Shown: piece by piece, positions 1-7,707 of the stretch
Layout of the letters: each line of letters begins with the position of its first letter
Numbering within the stretch: the stretch's first letter is position 1
Source: Brevibacillus choshinensis
GTDB taxonomy: Bacteria; Bacillota; Bacilli; Brevibacillales; Brevibacillaceae
NCBI RefSeq assembly: GCF_001420695.1
Contig: NZ_LJJB01000007.1
Location: forward strand, 1,510,184-1,574,183
Reading direction: 5' to 3'
Length of the DNA stretch: 64,000 nt
Made by a program: the position numbers and the translations under genes
The notes under the pieces: model-generated
The model's database searches: none
What the model was told of the DNA's origin: nothing
What the model saw: the letters and a program-made list of their open reading frames with translations, nothing else

Positions 1-2
1 GC

Positions 3-929
3 CGCAGCGACTGGCATGTCTGGGAAGCAGAAGTAAATAATTATCCATCCAAGATTTTGGGGCACGAATTCACAGGTATTGTGGAGGAAGTGGGCAAAAA
101 CGTCACACGCTTTAAAAAAGGTGACCGCGTCATCGCACCATTTTCAGGAAGTGAAGGGACTTGCCCGCAATGTCAACAGGGGCATACCAATATATGTGAC
201 TCCTTTTTGTTGCCTGGTTTTATGTATCCGGGCGGATTTGCAGAGTATGTATCCATTCCGTTTGGAGAGAGAAACCTCGTCCTTTTGCCGGAAGAAATCA
301 GCTTCGTCGACGGGGCGGCACTTGGCTGCCGCTTTATGACCGCGTTTCACGGAGTAGTCGATCAGGTAAAGGTTTTGCCAGGGGAGTGGGTCGCGGTTTT
401 CGGTTGCGGAGGGGTGGGACTTTCTGCCATCAATATCGCTACAGCGATCGGAGCAAACGTGATTGGGGTCGATATTAACGATGCCAATCTAGAGTTGGCC
501 AAACAGATGGGAGCAGCGTACACCGTCAATAGCAAACAAACGGATCCCGTAGCGGCCATTCGGGAAGTAACCAATGGAGGCGCACACGTCTCGATCGATG
601 CGCTCGGCTACACGCAGACATGCGTCAGCGGGATTCGGAGTCTGCGTAAGCGTGGCCGCCATCTGCAAGTCGGGCTCACTACCAATCATGAGCAAGGACA
701 TATTGCCATCCCAGTCAATGAAATGATTTTGAAAGAAATCAATTTTATTACCACTCTGGGGATGCCTGCTCACCGCTTTGATTCGTTGCTTCCACTCGTG
801 ACGACCGGTCGCTTGACGCCAGGTAAAATGGTTACGCGTGAAATTGCCTTGTCGGAGGTAAATGATATCTTTACAGCCATGAGCTCGTATTCCAACACAG
901 GGACGTTTGTTGTAACCAAATTTTCCTGA
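3..929 (+). CDS. Zinc-type alcohol dehydrogenase, 5' end outside window
   Basis: Medium-chain, zinc-dependent NAD(P) alcohol dehydrogenase. The open frame runs off the left edge: before the first possible internal start (TTG at 57) it already reads RSDWHVWEAEV, the usual RSDWH segment near the catalytic-zinc cysteine, so the true start lies upstream. Visible motifs are GHEFTG (second catalytic-zinc ligand region), a structural-zinc loop CPQC...C in which I see only three of the usual four cysteines, and the Rossmann glycines VFGCGGVGLSAI near the middle, followed by the acidic GVDIND that suggests NAD preference. The C-terminus looks complete. A terminator follows at 957, so it ends its own transcription unit and is probably not co-transcribed with the sigma-54 operon downstream. 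The substrate is unknown. Confidence 0.93.
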   Translation, partial: RSDWHVWEAEVNNYPSKILGHEFTGIVEEVGKNVTRFKKGDRVIAPFSGSEGTCPQCQQGHTNICDSFLLPGFMYPGGFAEYVSIPFGERNLVLLPEEISFVDGAALGCRFMTAFHGVVDQVKVLPGEWVAVFGCGGVGLSAINIATAIGANVIGVDINDANLELAKQMGAAYTVNSKQTDPVAAIREVTNGGAHVSIDALGYTQTCVSGIRSLRKRGRHLQVGLTTNHEQGHIAIPVNEMILKEINFITTLGMPAHRFDSLLPLVTTGRLTPGKMVTREIALSEVNDIFTAMSSYSNTGTFVVTKFS

Positions 930-956
930 GCGAGGAAGCCTAGATTGAAACAAGCA

Positions 957-1004
957 AGCAGCGTAGGCCGTTCCTAAAGAGGAATGCGACCTCGCTGCTT
1001 TTTG
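957..1004 (+). terminator. Rho-independent terminator after the alcohol dehydrogenase
   Basis: AGCAGCG at 957-963 pairs with CGCTGCT at 993-999, with further partial pairing inside, and a run of T follows. Confidence 0.75.
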
Positions 1005-1308
1005 TTTAGAAATCCTGATTCATCTGAAATTTGCTCATTTTTTTATAGAGCTGTGCGCGGCCCGTTTATTACCTGTATTATTCCTGTTTTTCCACGTTGA
1101 AAAAAGGTAGAAGCTTCTCCTTTGCTAACCTCAAGATTTTGATGGCTATATCATACACGGTATATGCAGGGAAGTGTATGGAATAATCAGTATTGTATTA
1201 AAATGCGGACAATTCGTTTCCCAAGCAAGACACTTTGCAGCTTCACGTCTGCGAAGCAGTTGCCTTTCGTATCTATAGAGCGAGGAAGGAGGGGAGGAGT
1301 GAATCCTT

Positions 1309-1327
1309 CTGGCACGATATTTGCTTT
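1309..1327 (+). promoter_or_regulatory. Sigma-54 (-24/-12) promoter of the citryl-lyase-like operon
   Basis: TGGCACGATATTTGCT at 1310-1325 matches the consensus TGGCACG-N4-TTGCW at every defined base, with GG and GC exactly ten bases apart. The predicted start is near 1337, giving a leader of about 125 bases before the GTG at 1463. An AAA+ enhancer-binding protein would be required; none is adjacent. Confidence 0.85.
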
Positions 1328-1384
1328 GAAAATAAGCAAGTTCACACTCGTGAGGAGTGATCTTGCTCAGATGCCAAAAACAAT

Positions 1385-1423
1385 TACCTGGAATCAGGAA
1401 GGCTCCGTCGCCAGGTATCCTGA
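1385..1423 (+). other. Two mutually exclusive hairpins in the operon leader
   Basis: TACCTGG (1385-1391) is complementary to CCAGGTA (1411-1417), and TCAGGA (1394-1399) is complementary to TCCTGA (1418-1423). The two stems interleave, so they cannot form as a simple nested structure and would compete. They lie in the predicted sigma-54 transcript, 40-75 bases before the GTG start. No known riboswitch class is recognised. Confidence 0.35.
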
Positions 1424-1462
1424 CTAAAACGAAGCTCATAAAGCAAAAGGGAGAGTGGAAAC

Positions 1463-2260
1463 GTGGAATTTGATACGAGGATTGGGGTTTCTGAGCCCGA
1501 TAAAATTTACGTTCATGGATATGATTTGACAGAGGATCTGATCGGGGAAATCACATTGGCAGACATGGCATTTCTAGGTGCTGCACACCGCAAGCCCAGT
1601 CAGCAGGAATCGAAAATGCTCAATGCCTGCATGGTGGCGATCTGCGAGCATGGTTTCACGCCAAGCTCGATCTCCGCACGCTTGACGTATCTCGGAGCAC
1701 CAGAAGCTGTACAGGGTGCAGTGGCAGCAGGATTGCTCGGGGCAGGCTCCGTCTATTTGGGAGCGATGGAATACGTCGCACAAATGCTGCAGGATGGATT
1801 GAAAAAGGTTGAAGACGAAAACGACGTACAGATCATAGCTGCACAGATCATGGAGGAACGGGCAAAAAAAGGGCTCCAACTCCCAGGATTCGGACATCCC
1901 ATTCACAGGCCCATCGATCCTCGAACACCAAAATTGTTTGCACTTGCAGAAGAACTCGGATTTTCCGGCAAGCACATTGCCTTGATGAACGAAATCCATC
2001 GACAGTTTTGTGAGCAAAAAGGGAAGGCGCTCACCTTGAACGTTGCGGGAGCGATCGGAGCGGTGCTTTCCGATATGAATCTTCACTTCAGCGTCGTCAA
2101 ATCTTTCGCGGTGGCGGCGAGGGCTGTTGGTCTGATTGCTCACATCGTAGAAGAAATCGAGACAAGTCGAAAAGATTGCATGGCACAAAAGCTCTATGAC
2201 TTCGTCGAAGAAAATACGAACTACAAGAATACCAAGTCGGCGCGAGATAAGGGTGAGTAA
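1463..2260 (+). CDS. Citryl-CoA lyase-like protein (citrate synthase fold)
   Basis: 265 residues, clearly shorter than citrate synthase (about 370-430), but with the family's active-site segment PGFGHPIHRPIDPRTPK around residues 138-154 (His plus DPR) and the helical LSDMNLHFS region towards the C-terminus. Short citrate-synthase homologues of this size are usually annotated citryl-CoA lyase. They would cleave a 3-hydroxy-3-carboxy acyl-CoA, or make one by condensation. Start GTG at 1463 with GGGAGAG upstream. First gene of the sigma-54 operon, followed by enoyl-CoA hydratase and acyl-CoA dehydrogenase, so a role in breaking down a branched or carboxylated CoA ester is likely. The exact substrate cannot be read from the sequence. 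Confidence 0.78.
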   Translation: MEFDTRIGVSEPDKIYVHGYDLTEDLIGEITLADMAFLGAAHRKPSQQESKMLNACMVAICEHGFTPSSISARLTYLGAPEAVQGAVAAGLLGAGSVYLGAMEYVAQMLQDGLKKVEDENDVQIIAAQIMEERAKKGLQLPGFGHPIHRPIDPRTPKLFALAEELGFSGKHIALMNEIHRQFCEQKGKALTLNVAGAIGAVLSDMNLHFSVVKSFAVAARAVGLIAHIVEEIETSRKDCMAQKLYDFVEENTNYKNTKSARDKGE

Positions 2261-2275
2261 AGCAAGGAAGGGGAA

Positions 2276-3064
2276 ATGAATATGACTTTTGTACAAATCA
2301 GACGCACCGGGTCAGAGAATTTGATCACCGTCGTAGAATTGCATCGACCCGAAGCTCGGAATGCCTTTAACACCAGTATGGCAAAGGAATTGCTGCAGGC
2401 TTTCCAGGAAATCGCCAAATCCGACGCGAGAGTAGTGATGCTTCAATCGACCAACGGAAAAGCATTTTGCTCAGGTGCTGATCTGAAAGAGCGAAATGGA
2501 ATGACAGAAACAGAGTGGAGAGATCAGCACAAATTGTTCGAGCAAATGTTTTACGCCATCGCCGATACCCCTCAGCCTGTCATTGCAGTCGTGGATGGGT
2601 ACGCTTTGGCCGGTGGATTTGAATTAGTACTAAACTGTGATTTCATCGTCGCCGCCAACAGTGCTGTTTTCGGTCTGCCAGAGGTGACGCGTGGCATCAT
2701 GCCGGGTGGCGGAGCGACACGTCTCTTGGCCAAACGCATTGGCTTACATAAGGCAAAAGAATGGGTGTGCACAGGTCGCATGATCGAAGTGGCCGAGGCG
2801 GATCGCGCTGGATTGTTCAATCGTTTGACGACAGCGGATTCGCTGGGAGAGCATGCACTGGAATTAGCGGAGAGTCTGGCACGGAATGCCCCCTTGTCAA
2901 TCCAATTCTGCAAACAAGCAGTGGATGCGTTATTCGGCATGGATGATGAGCTGGCAAGAGAAAAAGAGCTAAAGTATTACAATCGATGCGTCGATACCCA
3001 AGACCGTGTGGAGGGCGTTCTGGCTTTCGTAGAAAAACGTGCGCCCCGTTTTGTCGGGAAATAA
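2276..3064 (+). CDS. Enoyl-CoA hydratase/isomerase (crotonase family)
   Basis: 262 residues. Crotonase fold: RPEARNAFN (residues about 22-30), the oxyanion-hole segments FCSGADLKE and ALAGGFELVLNCD, and GLPEVTRGIMPGGGATRL carrying the PE glutamate normally used for water addition. Preceded by a purine-rich ribosome site (AAGGAAGGGG); ATG at 2276 or 2282 could start, giving nearly the same protein. Lies 15 bases after the lyase-like gene and 22 bases before the acyl-CoA dehydrogenase, so co-transcribed. Probably hydrates the enoyl-CoA made by that dehydrogenase. Confidence 0.9.
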   Translation: MNMTFVQIRRTGSENLITVVELHRPEARNAFNTSMAKELLQAFQEIAKSDARVVMLQSTNGKAFCSGADLKERNGMTETEWRDQHKLFEQMFYAIADTPQPVIAVVDGYALAGGFELVLNCDFIVAANSAVFGLPEVTRGIMPGGGATRLLAKRIGLHKAKEWVCTGRMIEVAEADRAGLFNRLTTADSLGEHALELAESLARNAPLSIQFCKQAVDALFGMDDELAREKELKYYNRCVDTQDRVEGVLAFVEKRAPRFVGK

Positions 3065-3086
3065 GGACTGGTGGAGGAAAAGAGCG

Positions 3087-4244
3087 ATGAAAGACACGGC
3101 ATTTCACAATGAACTACGTCAGAGTGTTCGCGCGATCTGCAAAAATTACCCTGACGCATACTGGCGAGAGCTTGACGAAAGAAGAGCGTATCCGGAAGAC
3201 TTCGTGAACGATTTGTCGCGAACGGGTTTTCTCGGTGCATTGATCCCGGAAGAGTATGGCGGCTCCGGTCTGTCCGTCACGGAAGCCTCTATCATCATGG
3301 AGGAAATCAATCGTTCAGGGGGCAATGCGGGAGCTTGCCATGCCCAGATGTACACAATGGGCACACTGCTGCGACATGGCTCTGAAGACCAGAAGCGTAA
3401 ATACCTACCGAAAATCGCGGATGGCTCCTTGCGCCTGCAAGCATTTGGGGTTACGGAACCAAACACAGGATCCGATACGACGCAGTTGAAGACGATGGCG
3501 GTGCGAAAAGGTGACAAGTACGTCGTCAACGGGCAAAAGGTATTTATTTCACGGACGGAATATTCAGACCTGATGATCCTGCTGACGCGTACTACACCAC
3601 TTGACCAGGTAAAAAAGCGTACGGAAGGGCTGTCTGTCCTGCTTGTTGATTTGCGAGAAGCACTCGGTAACGGAATGACGATCCGCCCCATTCGCACCAT
3701 GATGAACCATGCTACAACAGAGCTTTTTTTCGAAAATCTGGAGGTGCCTGTCGAAAATCTGATTGGCGAAGAAGGGAAAGGCTTTTCCTACATCCTGGAC
3801 GGGATGAACGTCGAGCGAATCCTAATTGCTTCTGAATGTATCGGAGATGGGTTCTGGTTTGTTGATCGGGCGACCCACTATGCGAATCAACGTGTGGTAT
3901 TCAAACGTCCGATCGGACAAAATCAGGGGATCCAATTTCCTATCGCGCAATCCTACATTCACCTCGAAGCAGCCAACTTGATGAGATTTCGAGCGGCAGA
4001 GCTGTTTGATGCAGGCCTTCCCTGCGGAAAAGAAGCCAATATGGCCAAGCTGCTTGCGGCAGATGCTTCATGGGAGGCGGCAAACGCTGCGATCCAGACC
4101 CACGGAGGTTTTGGATTCGCAGAAGAATACGATATCGAGCGCAAATTTAGGGAAACACGATTGTACCAGGTCGCACCCATTTCAACCAATCTCATCTTGT
4201 CCTACGTAGCAGAGCATGTTTTAGGTCTCCCTAGATCGTATTGA
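3087..4244 (+). CDS. Acyl-CoA dehydrogenase lacking the usual C-terminal Glu
   Basis: 385 residues from ATG 3087, chosen over an earlier in-frame start because GTGGAGGAAA sits just before it. FAD-dependent alpha,beta-dehydrogenation of an acyl-CoA. Signatures: FGVTEPNTGSDTTQLKT, the QNQGIQFPIA helix and QTHGGFGFAEEYDIER. Where most family members have YEGT with the catalytic base, this protein reads Y-Q-V-A-P-I-S-T (Pro364 replaces Glu). A glutamate at residue 243, in NVERI, sits where isovaleryl-CoA and long-chain acyl-CoA dehydrogenases place their base, so the enzyme is probably active with a relocated base. Third gene of the sigma-54 operon; electrons would go to ETF. Confidence 0.92.
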   Translation: MKDTAFHNELRQSVRAICKNYPDAYWRELDERRAYPEDFVNDLSRTGFLGALIPEEYGGSGLSVTEASIIMEEINRSGGNAGACHAQMYTMGTLLRHGSEDQKRKYLPKIADGSLRLQAFGVTEPNTGSDTTQLKTMAVRKGDKYVVNGQKVFISRTEYSDLMILLTRTTPLDQVKKRTEGLSVLLVDLREALGNGMTIRPIRTMMNHATTELFFENLEVPVENLIGEEGKGFSYILDGMNVERILIASECIGDGFWFVDRATHYANQRVVFKRPIGQNQGIQFPIAQSYIHLEAANLMRFRAAELFDAGLPCGKEANMAKLLAADASWEAANAAIQTHGGFGFAEEYDIERKFRETRLYQVAPISTNLILSYVAEHVLGLPRSY

Positions 4245-4279
4245 CGCAACGGAAAAGGTTACCCGAGGAGGCGAATGAC

Positions 4280-4816
4280 TTGAGCGCATTAACAGAAATC
4301 AAGGAGTTGGATTTGTCCAGATTGCTGCCTGGTCCTTATTGTTCCTTGATGCTAGCTGACTATGGGCAGATGTCATCAAAATCGAAGAGCCGAGATTAGG
4401 AGATTATGCGAGATGGGGAAACGGAAGGCCTGTCCTGCCAGGCGTTCTTGTAGGCGATCTCGGCGGAGGGGCGCTCATGGCTATTTCTTGCATTTGCATG
4501 GGGCTGTTCCACAGAGAACGCACAGAAGAAGGTCACATGCGTCGGACCTGTGTATGATTTGTATGAGGTATTTGCCGATCCGCACGTACTTCAGAGAGAA
4601 ATGCTGTTGGAGGTCGAGTACCCGGTGCCAGGAAAGATCAAGCAGATTGGATTTCCCATCAAACTTTCCCGCCCCCCGGGTGAATGGCGGAACCACGCTC
4701 CTTCATTGGGGGAGCACACCAACATGATGTTAACCCAAATCAACTATTCGCCTGAATAGATTACCAAGCTCAAGGAACAAGGTGTGATCGGGTTACCCGA
4801 AGGAAGTAGCGAGTAG
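4280..4816 (+). pseudogene. Shredded family III CoA-transferase (CaiB/BaiF type)
   Basis: Pieces of a roughly 400-residue CoA-transferase occur in the right order but in different frames. They are an N-terminus (ELDLSRLLPGPYCS, then ADVIKIEEPRLGDYAR after a frameshift near 4363), a middle piece (VGDLGGGALMAISC), and a C-terminus (PVYDLYEVFADPHVLQREM ... LGEHTNMML) ending in an in-frame stop at 4757-4759 and another at 4814. At least two internal deletions remove most of the core, including the catalytic Asp region. It fills the gap between the acyl-CoA dehydrogenase and the flavin oxidoreductase, so the operon once had its own CoA-transferase. An intact relative sits at 17482. Confidence 0.9.
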
Positions 4817-4848
4817 ATAGGTGATATTTTGAGAGGAGTGATCTTCGT

Positions 4849-5835
4849 ATGAAGAATCGTTTGCCGAATTGGATATCGGATCATCTCGTTTTACCTGTCA
4901 TAACAGCACCCATGTTTTTGGTCTCGAACCCTGATTTGGTCATCTCGGCATGCAAATCTGGGGTGATCGGCTCCTTTCCCTCGCTGAATGCTCGAACCGT
5001 CGATACGCTGACGGAATGGATGTCGACCATTTCGGAAGAGCTTTCCCGTTGCAAAGCGGCGGAGCCGACACGCAAGATTGCTCCTTGGGCAATCAACATT
5101 GTCATCCGTCATCTCAACAACCGACTGGAGGAGGAGCTAGAGCTGATCAAGAAGTATCAGCCGCCGCTCGTCTTTACCGCATTGGGGGATCCTGCGCCTA
5201 TCGTAGAAATCGTTCATGCGTATGGGGGGATCGTTTTCTCAGATGTGACCACGATCTACCATGCCAAGAAGGCAGTGAAGTCCGGAGTAGACGGCTTGAT
5301 TCTCGTTTGCGGGGGCGCTGGAGGTCATGCAGGTACGCTCAATAGCTTTGCCTTTGTCAGCGCGATTCGCGAGTTTTGGGACGGAATTACGATTTTGGCA
5401 GGCAGTATTGCCAATGGGCAAGAGATTTTGGCAGCCCAAGCACTCGATGCCGATTTGGTCTTTATGGGAACGAGGTTTATCGCTTCGACAGAGAGTAACG
5501 CGGGGGATGAGTACAAGCAAATGCTTGTTGATTCAAACATTGAGGATATCATTTATACGCCTGTGTTTAGCGGGATACCAGCCAACTACCTCAAGCCGAG
5601 CATTATCAACGAGGGGCTCGATCCAAACAATCTCGGTTCCCACTCCGATTTTGCGAAAACGGGCCGAAAAGCATGGAAGAACGTGTGGTCGGCTGGACAC
5701 GGGGTTGGTCGGACCAAATCAATCCAGACCGTATCTGAGATCGTCGTTGAACTCCAATCGGAATACGATCAAACACTCCTGGCCTTAAAACAGTTGAACC
5801 ACTCCCGGTCACAAATGAACACATCTTTGTCTTGA
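4849..5835 (+). CDS. Nitronate monooxygenase / 2-nitropropane dioxygenase-like FMN enzyme
   Basis: 328 residues, TIM-barrel FMN flavoprotein. Motifs: APMFLVSNPDLV near the N-terminus, VCGGAGGHAG (the GGH histidine is the catalytic base in nitronate monooxygenases), the phosphate-binding ILAGSIANGQEI, and the FMGTRF segment. ATG at 4849 is preceded by GAGAGGAG at some distance. It sits downstream of the CoA-transferase remnant in the same operon. Members of this family inside acyl-CoA operons are often of unknown substrate and some act as enoyl reductases, so the nitronate activity is only the family label. Confidence 0.85.
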   Translation: MKNRLPNWISDHLVLPVITAPMFLVSNPDLVISACKSGVIGSFPSLNARTVDTLTEWMSTISEELSRCKAAEPTRKIAPWAINIVIRHLNNRLEEELELIKKYQPPLVFTALGDPAPIVEIVHAYGGIVFSDVTTIYHAKKAVKSGVDGLILVCGGAGGHAGTLNSFAFVSAIREFWDGITILAGSIANGQEILAAQALDADLVFMGTRFIASTESNAGDEYKQMLVDSNIEDIIYTPVFSGIPANYLKPSIINEGLDPNNLGSHSDFAKTGRKAWKNVWSAGHGVGRTKSIQTVSEIVVELQSEYDQTLLALKQLNHSRSQMNTSLS

Positions 5836-5852
5836 AAAGGAGCTCGACCATC

Positions 5853-5951
5853 GTGTTAGTCAAATTGAAAGAAGGTATATACAAACAAGTCATTACGTTC
5901 CCTTTTGGCATGCGCGAAGTAAACAGTTATTTGATCAAGAGTGACCATTAC
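5853..5951 (+). pseudogene. N-terminal stub of a metallo-beta-lactamase-fold hydrolase
   Basis: GTG at 5853 behind AAAGGAG begins KLKEGIYKQVITFPFGMREV followed by NSYLIKSDHY, the typical first 30 residues of a metallo-hydrolase. The frame then runs straight into sequence of a different family (thiolase end) and stops. The HxHxDH metal site is absent, so it is a remnant. Confidence 0.75.
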
Positions 5952-6085
5952 TTGCAGTTCAAAGGTAAAGCGGGGAAAGAGGCAGCTTGATAATCCGAAA
6001 CTTGGCTTGACGCACAACTTAGGCGGGGATCCGACACAAATCGTTTCCTTCGTTTCCATAGCCGGGCATGCGAGTATATATGCAA
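5952..6085 (+). pseudogene. C-terminal remnant of a thiolase
   Basis: After a one-base shift near 5978 the sequence reads RQLDNPKLGLTHNLGG then DPTQIVSFVSIAG, matching the conserved end of acetyl-CoA acetyltransferase/lipid-transfer thiolases (the HNLGG loop and final VSIxG). It is not a copy of the thiolase at 7708, whose end differs. Only about 45 residues of roughly 390 remain. Confidence 0.75.
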
Positions 6086-6372
6086 GGTAGTACGTCCGAT
6101 CCAGTCGCGATCCTAGAAGCATTACGTACTTCAGGGGTTCAATGCGGCGGGACAGGAGCGAAACGATCGTTTCCACGACTCGCACGGATGTGCAGTTCAT
6201 TGTTGCTGAGTACGGATCGCCGATTTGCGAAACAAGTCATTGCGGGAGCGTGCCGAAGTGCTCATCGCGATCGCGGCGCCGGCTTTTCGTCCTGAGCTGA
6301 CAGCGGAATGGGAAGAACACAAATGGATGTGGCAGCATCACAACAGACAAGGTATGAAAACGAGAGCTTCAC
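6065..6372 (+). pseudogene. Remnant of an acetyl-CoA hydrolase/4-hydroxybutyrate CoA-transferase
   Basis: The start resembles the N-terminal glycine loop of the family (VYMQGSTSDPVAILEALRTS). It jumps directly to the C-terminal part: FRGSM, ETIVSTTRTDVQFIVAEYG and, after a one-base shift near 6222, ADLRNKSLRERAEVLIAIAA with PAFRPEL. About 300 central residues are missing. Both ends belong to the same family, so this is one gene collapsed by internal deletion plus a frameshift. Confidence 0.8.
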
Positions 6373-6418
6373 TTGCGATGAAAAACTTCGTATGGGAAGA
6401 GATACGACTTTGTTATAA

Positions 6419-6450
6419 AGTCCGATCGAATAGGTGATCGGGCTTTTTTC
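6419..6450 (+). terminator. Terminator after the remnant cluster
   Basis: AGTCCGATC at 6419-6427 pairs with GATCGGGCT at 6436-6444 (one G-T pair), followed by TTTTTT. It probably once ended the sigma-54 operon starting at 1337. Confidence 0.85.
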
Positions 6451-6452
6451 TT

Positions 6453-6468
6453 TGGAACGAGAATTGCA
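6453..6468 (+). promoter_or_regulatory. Sigma-54 (-24/-12) promoter of the metallo-hydrolase gene
   Basis: TGGAACGAGAATTGCA: one mismatch to TGGCACG-N4-TTGCW, with GG and GC ten bases apart. It starts three bases after the preceding terminator and about 60 bases before the ATG at 6528. Confidence 0.72.
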
Positions 6469-6527
6469 ATTAAAAAGGGGAAACACATGTATCGACCAGG
6501 AGAGAAGAAAGCGTGAGGAGGATCGCG

Positions 6528-7484
6528 ATGAACAACCGAATAATCGGACCTGTAGAAATCGTTATGGGCGAAAAGGACAGCCGAACACCTTTCTCTACCT
6601 CTCTATTGATTAGAGGAAAAGAGGATAGCACCTTGATCGACTGCGGTGGAGGTCCTTCTGTTTATACGTACTTGCTGCAACAATCCATTAGGCAAATTTA
6701 TGTGACGCATTACCATCCCGATCACATCGGGGGTTTGCCTCTTTTTACGCAATCGCAACTGATCACGAACCCTTACGATTACTGGCGTTTGTCAAATCCA
6801 GCTGAGATGGCAGAGAATAGTCCCTTTGATCTTCGAAAATCTGTAAGCCGTCAAATAAACGCTGGTAGGAAGGGCAAGCCTCAGCTTATCTATCCTTACA
6901 ATCAAGAGATCGATATGTCCGGGACCAACGTCATCATGATTCATGCCCCGGGGCACTGTGAAGGCTTTTGCTGTCCCTACTTTCCGGATCTGGGCATCGT
7001 ACTCGTTGGTGATTTTGACTTGACCAGCTTTGGTCCCTGGTACTTTTCGCCAGACAGCAGCATCGATTTGTTCATCCAATCCGCCCGTAGCATGCTTGAG
7101 GTAGATGCAGAGGTCTACATTACTTCTCATCAGAAAGGAATGGTGAGCAAGGCAGAGTATCGGGAACGAATCGAACCTTATCTGGATGTGATTGAGCGTC
7201 GTGAAGAAAAGATAAGACAGCTTGTACGCAACGGTTGTCCACCCGCTGAGCTGATCTGGCAAGACGTCTTTTTTTACCGCAAGCATCTGGATCAGCAGCC
7301 TGCTTTTCTGTGGATGGAATTGATGGGGTTGTCCAAGCATCTAAAGCGAATGATCAAGCACGGAGAATCATTTGAGGATTACTTTGATCAATTCGTGACC
7401 GTGCATCAGCTGCGTGAGGAGTTTATCGATTGCTTTCGTGAGCCAGCATTTACGGGAAGTGCGTTACCCGTGAGTCAAAAATGA
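6528..7484 (+). CDS. Metallo-beta-lactamase-fold hydrolase
   Basis: 318 residues from ATG 6528, which has GAGGAGG six bases upstream (an earlier in-frame GTG overlaps that ribosome site). The metal site reads THYHPDHIGG, with further ligands in HAPGHCEG and GDFDLTS, so a dinuclear metal centre is expected. The C-terminal 120 residues are helical and include the pairs QKGMVSK and ELIWQD, as in thioesterase- or glyoxalase-like members of the superfamily. It stands alone between two sigma-54 promoters in a region of CoA metabolism, so a CoA-thioester hydrolase role is a reasonable guess only. Confidence 0.85.
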   Translation: MNNRIIGPVEIVMGEKDSRTPFSTSLLIRGKEDSTLIDCGGGPSVYTYLLQQSIRQIYVTHYHPDHIGGLPLFTQSQLITNPYDYWRLSNPAEMAENSPFDLRKSVSRQINAGRKGKPQLIYPYNQEIDMSGTNVIMIHAPGHCEGFCCPYFPDLGIVLVGDFDLTSFGPWYFSPDSSIDLFIQSARSMLEVDAEVYITSHQKGMVSKAEYRERIEPYLDVIERREEKIRQLVRNGCPPAELIWQDVFFYRKHLDQQPAFLWMELMGLSKHLKRMIKHGESFEDYFDQFVTVHQLREEFIDCFREPAFTGSALPVSQK

Positions 7485-7496
7485 ATGACTCATTCA
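7482..7496 (+). promoter_or_regulatory. Perfect 15-base inverted repeat TGAATGACTCATTCA
   Basis: TGAATGA-c-TCATTCA overlaps the stop codon of the metallo-hydrolase. No T run follows, so it is not a standard terminator. It lies about 120 bases upstream of the -24/-12 promoter at 7618, a usual distance for an enhancer-binding site of a sigma-54 activator. Confidence 0.35.
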
Positions 7497-7617
7497 AAAA
7501 TGATTCGGTGTAAGGGCACTCCCGAAAGCCTTTGCTTAAGTCAAAAATAAATCACGATAGGAAATGGTAGATAGGAAAATGACAGTGATATAGCTATTAC
7601 TCATTGAACAATGCACT

Positions 7618-7633
7618 TGGAATGGCAATTGCC
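7618..7633 (+). promoter_or_regulatory. Probable sigma-54 promoter of the thiolase/DUF35 operon
   Basis: TGGAATGGCAATTGCC keeps the invariant GG and GC at ten-base spacing plus TTGC, with three mismatches to the full consensus. It lies about 75 bases before the start of the thiolase-like gene. Confidence 0.55.
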
Positions 7634-7707
7634 TAGATAAAGAAGAACCAGTAGCTCAAATAGGATGGAGTAGCCTTACAGATAAAGGGAAAAGAGAGGT
7701 GGATAAA

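Noticed and set aside
930-1462. A T-box or other riboswitch in the leader before the citryl-lyase-like gene.
   Set aside because: No T-box sequence, no class-specific core and no terminator directly before the gene were found; only the sigma-54 promoter and short hairpins.
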